Positions 21,693 to 34,265 of a stretch of DNA of 64,000 nucleotides are shown one piece after another. Each line of letters opens with the position of its first letter. The stretch's first letter is position 1. Source of the stretch: Lumbricus terrestris (lineage: Eukaryota; Annelida; Clitellata; Crassiclitellata; Lumbricidae); NCBI GenBank assembly GCA_949752735.1, contig OX457038.1, forward strand, positions 58,756,406 to 58,820,405. Direction: 5' to 3'. Below the pieces are notes generated by a model. It was given only the letters and a program-made list of their open reading frames with translations. It was not told where the DNA came from and ran no database searches. A program made the translations under genes and the position numbers.

Positions 21693-22014
21693 CGAAGTGC
21701 AGCCTTCGAAGATTGGCAATAAGCATCCAGGCATATAGCCCATTGAAAGCGGCGGTTGTGGGACGAACTGGTATACTCTCTGTGAACAGAGAGGAACGAA
21801 CGGGCATGGCAGGTAAACCAGAGGAAGGCAACGGTAAACCACCTCTGTATTTTGTCAAGAAAACTGTCATGACAAGCACACGCCACATTGGCGAAGTCTG
21901 GTCATGGCCAGGGCCGTAAATCTGCTTCTAAATGTGGGGGGGGGATTTCCCCTTCGGAATTGTGCGCAGTATGCCCCCTCAAGGACCTCACTGGTCACTG
22001 AGTTCAGTGACACC

Positions 22015-22016
<2 letters not shown>

Positions 22017-22071
<55 letters not shown>
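22017..22071. repeat. (TA)n microsatellite
   Basis: About 27 uninterrupted TA units. Confidence 0.95.
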
Positions 22072-22073
<2 letters not shown>

Positions 22074-23339
22074 TTAGTGTTAAGGTTAGTGCTAAAAATT
22101 GTTGATTCACACTCATCATCTTGACCATCCTCATTGCTGCGGATCGGAGACCAGAGTCAACGACGTCAGTTTTCTCCATCCCTCTCTGTCCCTCGCTCTC
22201 CTTATATGCAGTCCGCCATCGACAACCCCATCCACTCCTCGACATTCACACTACTGCACATATTTTTATTTCAGACTACAGGGAACAACACGACTATAGG
22301 GTTCTCTTGCCAAACCAAAACAGTTGAAAGTACTAGGCCTATTATATAGTCGCTTAATTGTTTCTTCATTTTGACTTCCTTCATCTGAATGGGTTAGTAG
22401 GCCTAGAGGCTAGACATCCACCTTAGCGGCTCATTTGTATAGGGCCTAGGCCTACTGTAAATTTAGATGTCACCCGCTTCTGTATTCTTCATGTTTGATC
22501 ATCAACTTAGAGTCTTAGGCAAGTGGGTTATAGTATTTTAAAAATTAATGCGTTAACAAAGGGTTAAGACATGTTTAAGAGTCGAGTCAACCTCAGTCAA
22601 TAATGTAGGCCTACCTACAAACTAGGTGGATAAAATTAATTTTAATTATTCATAACTTTCTACATGTAGCCTACATAATCCACAACAATAGGCTTGCTTT
22701 ATCATGTCATTTTGTCATTTTTGCCATCCCTTGCCTATCGATTTCGTTAATAGCTAAATTTCTTTTGACTGAGACCTCTGGCTTCCGCGACTTATAGCTT
22801 CTGTTGGCGCTGAAGAAATCTCGAGATTGTGATTGCTCTCACAAATACAAACTGCAACCAACACAGATTTTAAGTGGAAAAACTAAAATGACAGGAATCT
22901 GATCATAATGATATAATGCTGTTAGTGTTTAGCACATTTCTGATGCACAGATTCAGGCAATGGCTAATTTTTTATGTAGGCTAATGTGAAAAACTGCGAA
23001 GCTTATAATAGAGAAGGCAGTGTGCATTGGCATTATTTTCTTCACACTTACCTGATTGAAGTGGTTTGGAAACGAAAAAGATTAGACTGTTTAAATTATT
23101 TAACGCACAGCACTTTTAATAATGAATTTAATTTGGCTAAAATTATTTATAATCCTCTTTTGGCCTACAGTCGAATATGCTGTATAATGTAGTCTCGAGA
23201 TGAAGTGCTGACAGTACTTCTTTCAAATCTGAGAGCCCACAGTCCCAATAATAATTACCCTATGTAGCCTACTTGTATACATGTTATGCATGCATGAATT
23301 ATGAGTGTATTGTGTAGTATTGTCTATGAGAATTTATAA

Positions 23340-23630
23340 AGGGCATATTACAGTACTATAGCTATTCAGAGGCGCTCTCAGAGCGACAGCCCCGAGAAAA
23401 TAAGAAAGACTTCAAGCAGCGAAGGGCGGAAGGGCTGAAGATAAGATCTTACTACGGATAGAGGGAGGGAGGCCATTCCACATAGAAGGATTTACAATGT
23501 CAAACGCTCGGTGTTGGGTCCTGGTAGTCCTTGCCCGAGGTGATCAATTAAGTCGATCAGCAGACTGAAGAGGGCTGGGAAGTTACTGCCGAGAGGTGTT
23601 CGTGCATTAAGTCACAAAGGTATATATATA
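23340..23630. repeat. dispersed repeat, same family as 3255-3690
   Basis: It shares ordered blocks with 3255-3690, including GCTATTCAGAGGCGCTCTCA at the start and GTGCATTAAGTCACAAAGG at the end. It also resembles part of the arms of the 10470-13287 element. Confidence 0.45.
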
Positions 23631-24335
23631 ATAGACCTACAGGAGCTTGTCCAGTTTGAGTTTACTCTATGTATGCTATGTATATATATATACATGACTG
23701 TTGTGTGTATAATGTATATATATATATATATATATACAGTCATTAGCTTTCTTCTCGCTGCATGGCCGCTATCTCCCTGCCCTCTTGCACGATCATAGGG
23801 ATGATAGGGCCTATATTGGGCGTACTTGTTACGTCATAAATTCCTTTCCCTTTGTATTAATGAGGAGGAGATCTTATCTTTCAAATTTCAATGGATACAT
23901 TTGCACCTCTTGTAGCGCTAGCTTTTAATATCACAGAGCAAGTTTCCAAGTGTCTACGATTCGATTGTGCAATGTGCAGTCGCCTACAGCTTGCAGACCT
24001 TAACATTGTGACACAGCTGAGAGAAATTGTGGGGAGGGAATTCCTTCACGTTCCCTCCCCAGGTTGAAAAGTGGGGAGGGAATTCCCTCCCTTCCCTCCC
24101 CGGGATTTACGGCCCTGGTCATGGCAGTGGCTAGGGTTCCACGAACCGACAGCACAAGGTGACAAGGTGACTTCAATGATAACTGGGTGGCTCTATATAT
24201 TAGCGGAATGATCCATCCCTTCTGGGTCTCCCCTTGATAACCATTATACTCAATATACCTTTGCTTACTGTCATAATTGCTTATGCATGTGGTGTATTCA
24301 GGAAATAAAATTGAATTGAATTGAATTGATGATTG

Positions 24336-26908
24336 AGATCTACCAAAAAGACAAACTTTTTCACAACGAGAAAGTGTGATTTAGGCGTTTATAAGTAAAC
24401 CTTGGTCTTGTAGTCATTACAAGCACAGTTTAGGTATAAGCTTATGAGTTGATAAGACATAGGCCCATATATAGGAGGATCAAATTTCGATCAAATAGGC
24501 CTACATTTGTTGAACTGACATGTACATTGATTCACTGATTGACTTAATTATATAGGCCTTTAGTATTCATGTTAACTCTATAGAACTGTCTTTATCTATT
24601 ATTTATTTTACCCTGCCAACATAACCTGTGTACGTTTAACTGACCAATGAGAGGGCTATGATTGCAATATCCGTTCAGTATCACTCTAAGTTTATTGCTC
24701 ATTTACTTGGATTTAATTGCGTATTGATTATTTTGCAAATAGTTTCATGGACGGACCGACGGACGGATGGACGCATGTAGGCATATACGGTCACATTACG
24801 GTGCATGTAGATCTACATACGTAGGCCCCAGAGCCCTCTATTACTGTAATAGAAGGCTCTGGTAGGCCCTATATGCTTGTTTGTATGTGCCTATCTTCTT
24901 ACATGATTTGTATAGAGCAAGCATTCAGTTGTCCTGTAATGTAAACACCCGTGTAAACAAACGCAACCGTAATCCTGCAGGGTCTCTTGATAGCTGATTG
25001 GATCCTGCTTAGAGCGCTGGGCTAACTGCTCGCCGTCTTCGCCAGCAGTCGTTCGGAAGCGAGGTCTTTGGCCGAGCAAACGACTGACGCCGTCGACTTC
25101 CAACGTCTCCGGGTGATATCGGATTTTCAATCAGGAAATGCATTAGCGACTAATGGAACAATCTTATCCTTGTGTCACCGACCAACTCCGCGGGTCAACG
25201 TCGTGCAATCCTCACCGGACAGGACGTGGTCGAGACTTGGTCGGGACGTGGTCGGGAGGGTCAGCCAGTAGATCGGTGGGAGATCGTCACCGTACCACCA
25301 AGCGCGTCCACTGCAGCAGCGAGACCCATAAACGTACAAGGGGCACGAGGTCAAGAGGTTAAGATTGTACTTAACCTCGGCGATAAATTTCTCCGGACCT
25401 TCTTAGATTTTTTCTTCTTATCATGCCCAACGCAGCCCGAGGAGACTTGATGGTACGCTAGAGCGCCTTACAAGGGTAGTGGATGGGAATATAGTCGATG
25501 GTGTCACGTGGTTGATCACATGGTCAGCACTGAGCCGACAAGGGAGTTACTTTTGGCGATGATCTGTGACTGGGCCCATCTCGTTAAATTTTTCTGATTT
25601 ATTTGATTTTCTCTTAAAGTTTTTTCTTGATTACATTATACATAGATTATTAAATTATCTTTTGCTTTCACTTGATTCCGCTGTTTGGACGATCGAGTGG
25701 CCCGGCGTCCCTCCCCCCTAATTTGGACTCGGCCATTGCGCGAAATGTGAAACAAAATCAGCTAGGGACGACTTTGTGCTTTCACAAAAAGATGAAAAAA
25801 TAATACATATAGGATCCTCTTAAAAGCCTGTATAAAACGAAATAAATGTAGTGAATAACATCACTGACAAACAGCTAACCATGTAGGAATCGGAATATAT
25901 TTAACTCTTCCGACTATCCTATAATAATAATTAATATTGACTGCATGTCTGCTTTTATTTTCCCAGCGTTGTAACGGGTTTCGGGCTGTCATTCCGATTG
26001 ATCATAAACGTAGATAATAAAATGTAACTAAATGACGCACTCCCGCAAAAGAAATCATATTAGCCTAGTATGAAGAGCACCAGCTGGACTATTCAGCCTC
26101 CGTGCACCCATGCACTGCATCCACCCCTGCGCGAAACAAGAAACAAACCCGTTTGGGGCAAGTTAACGCCACGAATCCTCAAATCACCGCTACCACGTTG
26201 CCCCCTCCCCCCCCCCCATGACATATGCACGTCACCGGGTCCCAATGCCTCGCCTCTGCTCCGCTGGGTCCGTCTTCTTCCTATATTTAGGCCGATGAGG
26301 CAGCAGGAAGGATCGAGAGACCGTCGACCGTTAGAGGGTGACTTATCGCCGCAATAAACGTAAAAAGATGCAACGAAACGGACAGAGGACAGACGTCGTA
26401 AAGAAGTCACCGAACGACGGCGGAAGGATATCCCAGAGGAATCCCACCCACCGTGTGCTGCGGAAGCGCTTCTTCTTTGTCACATATATTTTTCCATTTG
26501 GTCCGTTGTAAGTCCGCCTTTGTTTCGTCCGCATGATAATTGTCTGTATACATACACGGTGATTCGGTCAACTCCGGAATGCCGAGAGGCTGAGAAAGCA
26601 CGGAGACATAGGCTACTAATTATAGAAACTGCTAATTGCCGCCACGAAGATATCCTCCATTATGATGTAACTGTTTTATGGATACAGAATTAGGACACAT
26701 TTCTAAATGCAAACAAGTAAGTAAATACGTTTGCAGTAAACAAGCAAGTACCATGCATTTTTATATGTAATATCATATTAAGTGCACTGTACAGTGTACA
26801 TTGTACAAATGCAAATAAGTTAGCAAATCTATATCATTTTACGTAAGTGAGTACATTATGTGTAACTAGATACGGTGTCTCTTAATTAACTGGTCCTACT
26901 TCAGAGAC
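24336..26908. other. non-coding, no gene supported
   Basis: 2.5 kb with no recognised domain. A CpG-richer patch at 25010-25560 has overlapping open frames on both strands (for example 25068-25450 plus, 24891-25130 minus). They have no recognisable motif and no convincing splice pair, so no call is made. Fragments of ATGGACG/GACGGA repeats are at 24748-24775. Confidence 0.45.
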
Positions 26909-27162
26909 CAGTGGCGTACACAAGGGAGTTTCGGGGGTTAAAACCCCCCATTGGCTTAGGAAAAAAGGTTTTTAAAGGTTATTTATCCACTTCAATAAGA
27001 AAAACAAAACAATTGTTTGTGGCAGCAATTGTTTTTCTTAATTTATTCCCTTTGTTTCTTTATTCCCTTTTTATTTAATGTAATACTGTTGGGTTGATGT
27101 CAGGAAGGGCATCCGGCCAGGCCCAAACCCCACCCCATCATAATTTCCTGGCTACGCCACTG
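26909..27162. mobile_element. hAT MITE, CAGTGGCGTA family, expanded copy (TSD TCAGAGAC)
   Basis: Ends CAGTGGCGTACACAAGG / CCTGGCTACGCCACTG, flanked by the exact 8-bp TCAGAGAC. At 254 bp it is longer than its ~165-bp relatives. The extra part includes TCAGGAAGGGCATCCGGCC, a phrase common in LINE DNA. Confidence 0.88.
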
Positions 27163-27249
27163 TCAGAGACCGTTATTTCTATATGCAGATCATTTGCATA
27201 AAAACGACCATTTTTATGCATAATTTGTTTTTGCATATTACGATGAGAC

Positions 27250-27769
27250 CAGGGCTGTACTGGTAAATTTTGAGGTGAGTAGGCCTACACGCTGACCGGG
27301 AGAAAAACCGACTTTTCGGGCAAAAAATTTCTGGCGGCTGTCATCCGGCAAAAAATCTCCCCATTTTTCCGTCCAAAAAATCTGAGGCCTTTTTTTTAGT
27401 CATTCGCTCCGGAATTTGTGAAAAATACACCTAAATAGCCCTTTGCCTTTCTCTTGCGTATACCCACACACCCTTTGTGAGGTGAGTATACGCTGTATAC
27501 CCGCGTATACCCTGGTTTTTCGCGGTGAGTATACGATGCCGTTTTTTCCCGGAGGTAAGTATACGCCGTATACCCGCGTATACCCTTGATTACAGCCATG
27601 GGCGGAGTTTATCAGGGGCTAGGGGGGGCTAAGCCCCCCCAAGAAGACCCAAATTATATTTTTTCACCGTGTAAATGGTATCTTTTCCCGGGCTTAGCCC
27701 CCCCCCCCCCAAGAAGGCTTTAGCCCCTCCAAGAACGGAAACCAAACTCCGCCCATGATTACAGCCCTG
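27250..27769. mobile_element. hAT MITE with nested MITE (TSD GATGAGAC)
   Basis: Ends CAGGGCTGTA / TACAGCCCTG, flanked by the exact 8-bp GATGAGAC (27242-27249, 27770-27777). Internally a GAGTATACG...CCCGCGTATACCC unit occurs about three times. A second MITE (27597-27757) is inserted four bases from the right end. Confidence 0.88.
27597..27757. mobile_element. palindromic MITE inside another MITE (TSD ATTACAGC)
   Basis: 161 bp with perfect 14-bp ends CATGGGCGGAGTTT, flanked by the exact 8-bp ATTACAGC (27589-27596, 27758-27765). The interior alternates G runs and C runs and can fold into one hairpin. The target duplication length suggests hAT mobilisation. Confidence 0.88.
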
Positions 27770-27777
27770 GATGAGAC

Positions 27778-28340
27778 GCTATGTAAATTTCCTGTTCAGA
27801 TGATATAAATAGCCGATGATTGTAGGCCTACGCCACATCCGCTGCACCGGAAAGCAGACGAAAGACGATCTTCCTTGTTTCTTAATTGCTATAATGTCAT
27901 CACCCGGTTGCATTCTCCCAGTGCCAGTCCCAAGCCTGGATAAAGGAGGAGGGCGTCGCTAATACTCTTTGACGACCTAACTTGTTTCTTAATTGCTGTA
28001 GTGTCATAACCAGGGAACAGCTAGGGCGCAGACGAATGCATAATTATATCGTAATCATTGCACAGCAGTAATCATTTAGGTATGACAGTGTGACACTTAT
28101 ATACCGCCTTTTGTTTGGAGCCTTACGAAGAAGAAGCAGTGTGCAATGAAAAAACAGAAGGAGGCATTAATTTTGCATAGTGCTGTGTGGGCCATTTTGA
28201 GGCCGTCATCGAAAGACAGTGCAGATCGTGCATCTTGAGAAAACACCTTGTCTTAAAAAATACAATAATGAAAGGATCGGACAGGTCATACGCGTCTGCG
28301 TGTCGTTCGGTCGATATCTAAGGATCACATCATTGGTTCG
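27778..28340. other. non-coding, nothing recognised
   Basis: Contains the LINE-like phrase CAGTGCCAGTCCCAAGCC near 27921, shared with 13520-13570. No gene. Confidence 0.45.
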
Positions 28341-28520
28341 TTACTTAGCAGAATTTTTTTTAAAAATAATAATAATAATAACGACAATTTATACGGCGCC
28401 GTAACACGGCCATATGGCGTTACAAATGCAACAGTGAGACCAAGGCCGTATACCCGTATAGGCCTACCCAGGATTTCGTTTCGGTGGTGTTTACTGGATC
28501 TTGAGCAAGCCGACAAGCAA
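28340..28520 (-). mobile_element. L2-type LINE/SINE 3' tail
   Basis: On the minus strand GGCGCCGTATAAATTGTC is followed by (GTT)(ATT)n, the usual terminus of L2-clade elements. No coding part was seen. Confidence 0.45.
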
Positions 28521-28729
28521 CCGAATCAACTGACTAATAAGGAGTTTGGAGAAACATCGTGATCTCTAATCTTCACGAATAGATCTTCGTCGTCATCTAA
28601 TCTAATGCAACATTTCACGTGGAACTAAGACCTTCAAAACACCCTGTGTTAGTAAATGCAACATTTCATTTTTACATTGTTTCATTGGGGAAGAGTATTC
28701 AAACACCCAAATCACACCCTAAATACGGC

Positions 28730-28968
28730 CCTGAGTGAGACAGAGAAAAACAAAGGCTGACAGGCACATGGGCATAGATAGACAAATAGACAAAAAGAAT
28801 TAGACAAACAGAGAAACAAACAGACAGACAGAGAAACAGAGAGCCATAGATAGACATAGATAGACAAACAGACAAACAAAAATAGACAGACAGAGAAAGA
28901 GACAGAGAAAGAGATAGACAGATAGACAGATAGACAGATAGACAGACGAACGGATAGACAGACAAAGA
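28730..28968. repeat. (CAGA)n/(TAGA)n microsatellite
   Basis: Imperfect ACAGAGAAACAGAC and ATAGACAG tetranucleotide-based repeat. It produces the spurious Leu/Ser/Cys-rich minus frames. Confidence 0.85.
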
Positions 28969-29164
28969 CCCGCATACATGTAGAACATCCAGAGTGTAGG
29001 CATAGCAATGGGATGAGTGAAGTTCGTGATTGTGATCGAAGGATCGAGGACCAATGAGACGAAAGATCATGACCGTCAGATTCAATACAAATAAATAAAA
29101 GAAATGAACAAAATAAATAAATGAAGTGCTAGATAAATAGCGAATGGTGTCCATAATAATATAT

Positions 29165-29194
29165 CGATGATGATGATGATGATGATGATGATGA
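29165..29194. repeat. (GAT)n microsatellite
   Basis: About ten GAT units. Confidence 0.9.
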
Positions 29195-29199
29195 CCCAC

Positions 29200-30260
29200 C
29201 GTCCACAGTATGAGTAGACTTCCGCGGCCGCAGCATCCCAGAATGCAAAGCGGTTCCGGTTGTTTATCGTTCGTCTGCTTCAGTCTGTGCACCGGAACTG
29301 GCTGCGTCGTCGTCGTCGTCGCCGTCATCGTCGCGTTCGTCGCCTTCTGACCCACCGGGTTCTTGACCTGGTTCTTCCAGCTGACCAGTCCAGTCTTGCC
29401 GACGATTGCTGTCCGCTCTCCGCTTCCATCATTCATGGCGCCAAAGACGCTGAAGAAAACAGCAGCAGCAGCAGCAGCAGCAACCCAACCAACCGATCGT
29501 AAAGAGGACGAGAGATGGCTCCTCCTTCTCCTCCTCTTCCTTCTACTACTCCTCCTGCTACTCTTCCTTCTCCTTCTTCTCCTCCTCCTCCTTTTCCCTC
29601 CTTTTCCTCCTCCTACTCCTCGTCGGCGGACTCGCTGCAACGCTCTCCGATGATCAGAGATGGTTGTTCTTCCAAGCACTGCTGCTCCAGTGTCTGTGGT
29701 TTTGCTCTAATTCATCCGACATATTATTCCAGTCTTCCAGCTGACGACTCTTCCCAACAACAGGATCGTCGTCGGTTAATCAGAATCCAGTCTCAGATAG
29801 AATGCGTCCCATGTCGGTGGTCGAGACAGAGACATACAGAGACACAGCGAGACACACAAAAGACAGAGAGAGAGACAGAGACAGAGACAGAGAGGGAGAG
29901 AGAGCCAGAGAGAGTCTATAGAGCGACGGCGGCGTCGATCGGGAAATGCCTTTGTCGTTGTCGTCGTAGTCGTCGGGCGTCGTAATCCAACGATCTGCGA
30001 CACAGTCAGGCGATTCGCACGGACTATCGTAGTCGCGATGCTGAGGCGCCCAACGCTCTGACCGGCAGAGGCCGCTGCTTGGGCTTCGTCGGTTCATCCA
30101 TCGGCCGCCAGCGGTCGGACGGACGGACGGACGGACTGCGGTGGGACGGGCGGTAGGACGGGCGGTGGGACGGGTGGTGGGACGGGCGGTCAGCGCGCAA
30201 CGGCACAGAGGCTGCCAGCGCGCAGGCAACGGTGGTGGCCAAGTAGGAATAGCATCGGGT
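29200..30260 (-). other. GC/CpG-rich block with possible minus-strand exon
   Basis: This kilobase is much richer in G+C and CpG than its surroundings, with GTC, GCA, CTC and GACGGGCGG trinucleotide or 12-bp repeats (29305-29345, 29458-29485, 29515-29625, 30118-30190). On the minus strand an acceptor-like GTTTTCTTCAG at 29450-29452 opens a short plausible exon to a donor-like CCAG|GTCAAG at 29368. It reads AMNDGSGERTAIVGK and then TGLVSWKNQ. It might be a 5' exon or CpG island of the minus-strand synaptotagmin gene; nothing proves this. Confidence 0.25.
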
Positions 30261-30570
30261 AAGCGGGTAACTATTGCTTCTGTCCATAAACCAGATCGTC
30301 GTCAGGCACATAATATAGACGATGGTCAATGATCGTCACACCGGGTACGGTAAGAATTGAATGGCGTGCGCGGTTTCACTGTATGCGCTGCCTAACTTTC
30401 AACGGAAATGTCTCAGATTGACGCTGGTCGCTGTTTCTTCGTTGTTGCTATAGAGTTATTATAGGGGTCAATACTATACGTGACTCCAAAACATTTCAGT
30501 TCTCACCTTCGGACTAATTTCAGTTCAAATCATTGTTCATCCGAGTTAAATCGTGACTTGACTTAGCACC

Positions 30571-30632
30571 AACTTCAAGTCTCGAATACTTATTACTTCA
30601 TTGCTTATAATATAACTGTGGTCTGTTTGTTA
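30571..30632. repeat. copy 1 of a duplicated segment (empty LINE target)
   Basis: CAACTTCAAGTCTCGAATAC and ACTGTGGTCTGTTTGTT are contiguous here. They appear again, separated by a LINE, at 31018-31051 and 31687-31710. Confidence 0.7.
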
Positions 30633-30744
30633 ATAATGTGTATTCAAATGGGGCTAATTAATAAACTGAAAATAGAGTCTATTTAATAATCAGTAGCAGT
30701 AGTATTGAACATAGTACTATTTAAAGCAGTTGTACTTGTAGCAA

Positions 30745-30850
30745 AAGCAGCAGCAGTGGTAGCGGTTGCGGTGGTGGTGGTGGTGGTAGTAGTGGTGGTA
30801 GTAGTAGTAGTAGTAATAGTAGTAGTAGTAGTAGTAATAGTAGTAGTAGA
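30745..30850. repeat. (GTA)n/(GTG)n microsatellite
   Basis: About 100 bp of GTGGTG, GTAGTA and related trinucleotides. The Thr-rich minus frame is a repeat artefact. Confidence 0.9.
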
Positions 30851-31051
30851 CATGCTGGTGTAATCAATATAATTGGAGGGTAAGTTCAAAAGAGGAAATC
30901 AACTGATAAGGAAGATTGCGCTTTCTGTTGAGAAACATATTACTGTCACACATATTAGCGCAGCTAAATCTCTCTATTAGCAGTTCATATTCTAGAATCT
31001 AGACGAACAGTGACAACCAACTTCAAGTCTCGAATACTTATGACTTCATTG

Positions 31052-31682
31052 TTTAGGCCTATACACTTCAACGCACATTGCTGGAGTTTTGGCGACCTGC
31101 TCCCGCTCCTTGTACGCCCTCAGAATCCTTAAATCCCATGGCCTCCCTACAACTGTGCTGCATGATGTCGCAAGAGCAACGACCGTATCCCGTCTCCTCT
31201 ATGCTGTGCCTGCTTGGTGGGGCTTCACTAAAGCTGAGGACAAGTCACGGCTTAACAAATTTCTACAAAGAACCAGACGAATGGGCTATCTACCAGACAA
31301 TACGCCAGGCGTCTCGGACATGGTTCGCGAAGCCGATGACAAGCTGCTTGCGTCAGTCTGCAGCAATCCATTCCATGTCCTGCGTAGTTTGTTTCCGCCT
31401 GCAATAAAGCGTCGCTGCGGTCTGCGCCAGAGATCTCATAACTTTGAATTGCCAACTAAAGATGATAAAAACTTCATACCTAGAGTACTTTACAATAGCT
31501 TAAAGCAAATGATAAAAATAAGCGATTAGTTTAAAATTAATAAGTAATGCAACTCTTGAACAATGTACAAACATTTTTTTATATTTTATTTTTCCTATTT
31601 TTCATATATAACTATTTTTTCTGTTCATCTTGTAGGCTAACTGTGTTGCGGCTTGTCAACCTGTTTTCTGATTAAACGAATA
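31052..31682 (+). mobile_element. 5'-truncated LINE with reverse-transcriptase C-terminus
   Basis: The frame ending at 31529 encodes the C-terminal region of a CR1/Jockey-like LINE polymerase. Recognisable parts are CSRSLYALRILKSHGLP, the SRLLYAVPAWWGFT block and NKFLQRTRRMGYLP. The catalytic YxDD domain is missing because of 5' truncation. An AT-rich 3' UTR of about 150 bp follows. The borders are set by comparison with the uninterrupted copy at 30571-30632. The C-terminal frame is intact from about 31089 to its stop. Confidence 0.7.
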
Positions 31683-31710
31683 TATATAATACAACTGTGG
31701 TCTGTTTGTT

Positions 31711-32564
31711 CACATCTGTTGCGACGAGTGAGAATTGGTCCGCGTCAAGAACTTATCATTCCAATTCTCTACACAGAAAAGGTACCACCTGTGGTCCTGG
31801 AATTAATAATAATAATTATATTAAATCTGTTCTGACAGTGTACATAGGCTATAATTTAGGCCTATAGGGTGAGAATTGCCATGGGGATTCAGGACGTCCA
31901 ACCCCCCCCCCCCCCCCCCTATTCTTTCTTGGGGCCCAATAGTAAAATCTTTATTGCGCAGCGTCTCCGCATAAATCAACGTCTTACCCAAGTTACTTTT
32001 CTACAATCCTCATTCTGCATGTCATAGGCCATAATAGTTCTGTATTCAGTGTATTGTCATCTAATCCGACGTACTCTGTAGCGGCTGTATCATGTCATAT
32101 ATAGGGTGACCAGGAGGAAAATCGTTTTGTCATGCAGACTCAAGAGTCTTGGTCCACTGCAGAAGATACCATCAAAGTACGATGAGAAGTTTGCAACAGA
32201 AAGCAGGTTCATTAATGTTTTGTACGTTATTATTTATAATTTTACATTTATGAATGCACTCCTCCTCCTCTTCGGTCTTATCTTAATCCTCCGCTTCTGC
32301 AGTCTCATCTTAGTCCACTGCTATTTCTTTTTATCCTGCTTTCACTCGTTCGTTGGTTATCTTCCTCTTCTTCCTGTTTTCGTCATTCCTTCTCCTCTTA
32401 GGCCTTGCATGGTCCACTTATCCCTTTCCCTTTCCACTACGTCTTCCTATTCTATTCTTCGTATCAAACTCCGCCTTCCTTGTTCTCCTTCCTTTCTACT
32501 CTAATTTTCTTCTGCGTTCTCTGTTCTCATCTCTCTCAAGTTTTCTGTCTTTGTCTGTCTATGT
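31711..32564. other. non-coding; poly-C run
   Basis: A run of about 18 C lies at 31902-31919. The rest is pyrimidine-rich background with no supported gene. Confidence 0.5.
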
Positions 32565-32815
32565 CTGACTATGTCTATCCCTGTCTGTCTGTCTGTCTCT
32601 GTCTGTCTCTGTCTGTTTCTGTCTGCCTATGTCTGACTATATATCTATCCCTGTCTGTCTCTATCTGTCTCTGTACGTCTCTGTCTAACCCTGTCTGTTT
32701 CTACCTGTCTCTGTCTTTCTCTGTCTGTCTCTGTTTCTATCTGCCTCTGTCTATCTCTGTCTGTCTCTGTCTGCTTCTGTTTGTCTCTGTCTGTCTCTGT
32801 ATATCCTGTCCTCGA
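32565..32815. repeat. (CTGTCT)n microsatellite
   Basis: About 250 bp of CTGTCTCTGTCTG and TATCTCTGTC repeats. Confidence 0.88.
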
Positions 32816-34265
32816 TAGCTGACCGTTCCACTCAGGCGCATATAATTTTCATTCCGCTCTCGTCGTCAGGTTTACCTTCACAGATTGCTTATCCACGATA
32901 GGCTGTCTCGACGACTTAGTCGACTGATCATTTGCATACTCACCTCTGACCTTTTTAGTATACATTCATTAGAGCGCTCATCCTATGCGCCTCTGCGCGC
33001 ACGGTTGTCGAGACGACATACACCCACCAATGGTTTCTTAATGTCGTTATTTACATCTTTGGGACCTTCTGTGAAGTGTGCTGTCGGTCAACAGTGACCT
33101 TGAGAGACGGAGGCTGCGATGGTCGAGGATCTGACCTTATAAATTCATTGACAAAAATGAATAAGGTCGAGGCTACACGGTCGATAAAAAGTACACATTA
33201 TTCACATTTGTGACCCATCTGACCAACAACAGGCTTAAGTCGTTTTTTTCACAATTATTTTGAATGTCGCACATCGTTTTAAAGCGCAGTCTTTTCTTTA
33301 GAGTGACAGAAATGTTATTATTCTATCATACTCCTGTCCAAAGTGATTATTTAACAAATGTGGTTGAGCTGCTCGATTTTCAATTCTGAGAAAGATGCAC
33401 TTAATATTAATGTTTTGTGTAACTTTGGAAAAATTCTTTAGCAATCGTGTTCAGAATAGAATGAAATTTGAAACAAATAAACAGGCTCCGCTATAGGTTA
33501 GAATGAAGAGTAAGCATTTCACTCATAAGCTGAATAGTGAATACATATCAATGGCGAGAAAGTGGCAAACATCAGTCATTGAATATTTAAAACAATAGAC
33601 AGTCTTCTTTTATCATCTACTATACTACTGTGAAATATCATTGAAAAATTGAACTTTTCACAAATTGTTGCTTTAATGTGTTTAAAACTAATTTATTTGT
33701 CATTTTCTTTCAAAAACTGAAATTAAAAAAATTGAGTTCTTATCGCATTTTAGCTATTATCATGTAAGCACATATTGATCAGATGGGGTCACATTTTGGT
33801 TGAACTACGGCTTGATCTCTCATCTATGCTCGTCCCTTCTTCCCTACTCCTTATACGTTTCGTCTGCCATTTTTAATCCTCCCATTTGTCTGCATGGACT
33901 CCCCTTATTTTACTCTTCCTCCCTTATCTATTTCTTCCATTTCCTATTCATAAACTTCTCTCACCTCCTCTTCCTATTCCCAATTCTAGGCCGACTTCCA
34001 GGAGAGGAAGCCATTTGTTCCTTCGTCTTCTCCAACTCTTCCCATCTTCCTTTGCTTAGTATACTGTTTCTCCTCCTCCACCTCCTCCTCTTCCTATTCC
34101 TTACACTTCGAATAATTCCTTCTGCTAATCCTCGTCCTTCACACTCTCATTTCTCCTCTACTCCCTTTATCCTCGATTCCTCTTCATTTTCCATTTCAGA
34201 GAATTTCGTGGATCGACCCATCCCCTCCCCAGGACAAGCAGAGATTCATGCGACTCGCATGCTCA
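32816..34265. other. non-coding, nothing recognised
   Basis: AT-rich at 33200-33780. From 33820 to 34200 it is a CTT/TCC pyrimidine-rich stretch whose long plus frame reads Leu/Phe/Ser-rich. I judge that frame to be compositional, not a membrane protein. Confidence 0.45.

Larger units (their letters stand above)
21909..24117. mobile_element. non-autonomous hAT element (TSD GTCATGGC)
   Basis: Inverted ends CAGGGCCGTAAATC / GATTTACGGCCCTG, flanked on both sides by the exact 8-bp GTCATGGC (21901-21908, 24118-24125). Length 2209 bp with no transposase. G-rich and C-rich subterminal tracts lie at both ends. It has internally collected a (TA)n at 22017-22070 and the dispersed repeat at 23340-23630. 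Confidence 0.88.
21700..24335 (+). mobile_element. LINE 3' end with ATTGA tail, split by a hAT element
   Basis: Sequence before 21909 joins smoothly to sequence after 24125. The joined segment ends AAATAAAATTGAATTGAATT, a LINE-like tail near 24305-24330. The intervening 2.2 kb is an inserted hAT element. The coding part is too decayed to classify. Confidence 0.4.

Noticed and set aside
25068..25450. Overlapping plus-strand frames in a CpG-richer patch
   Set aside because: No recognisable domain, no consistent splice signals and open frames on both strands; base composition explains them.
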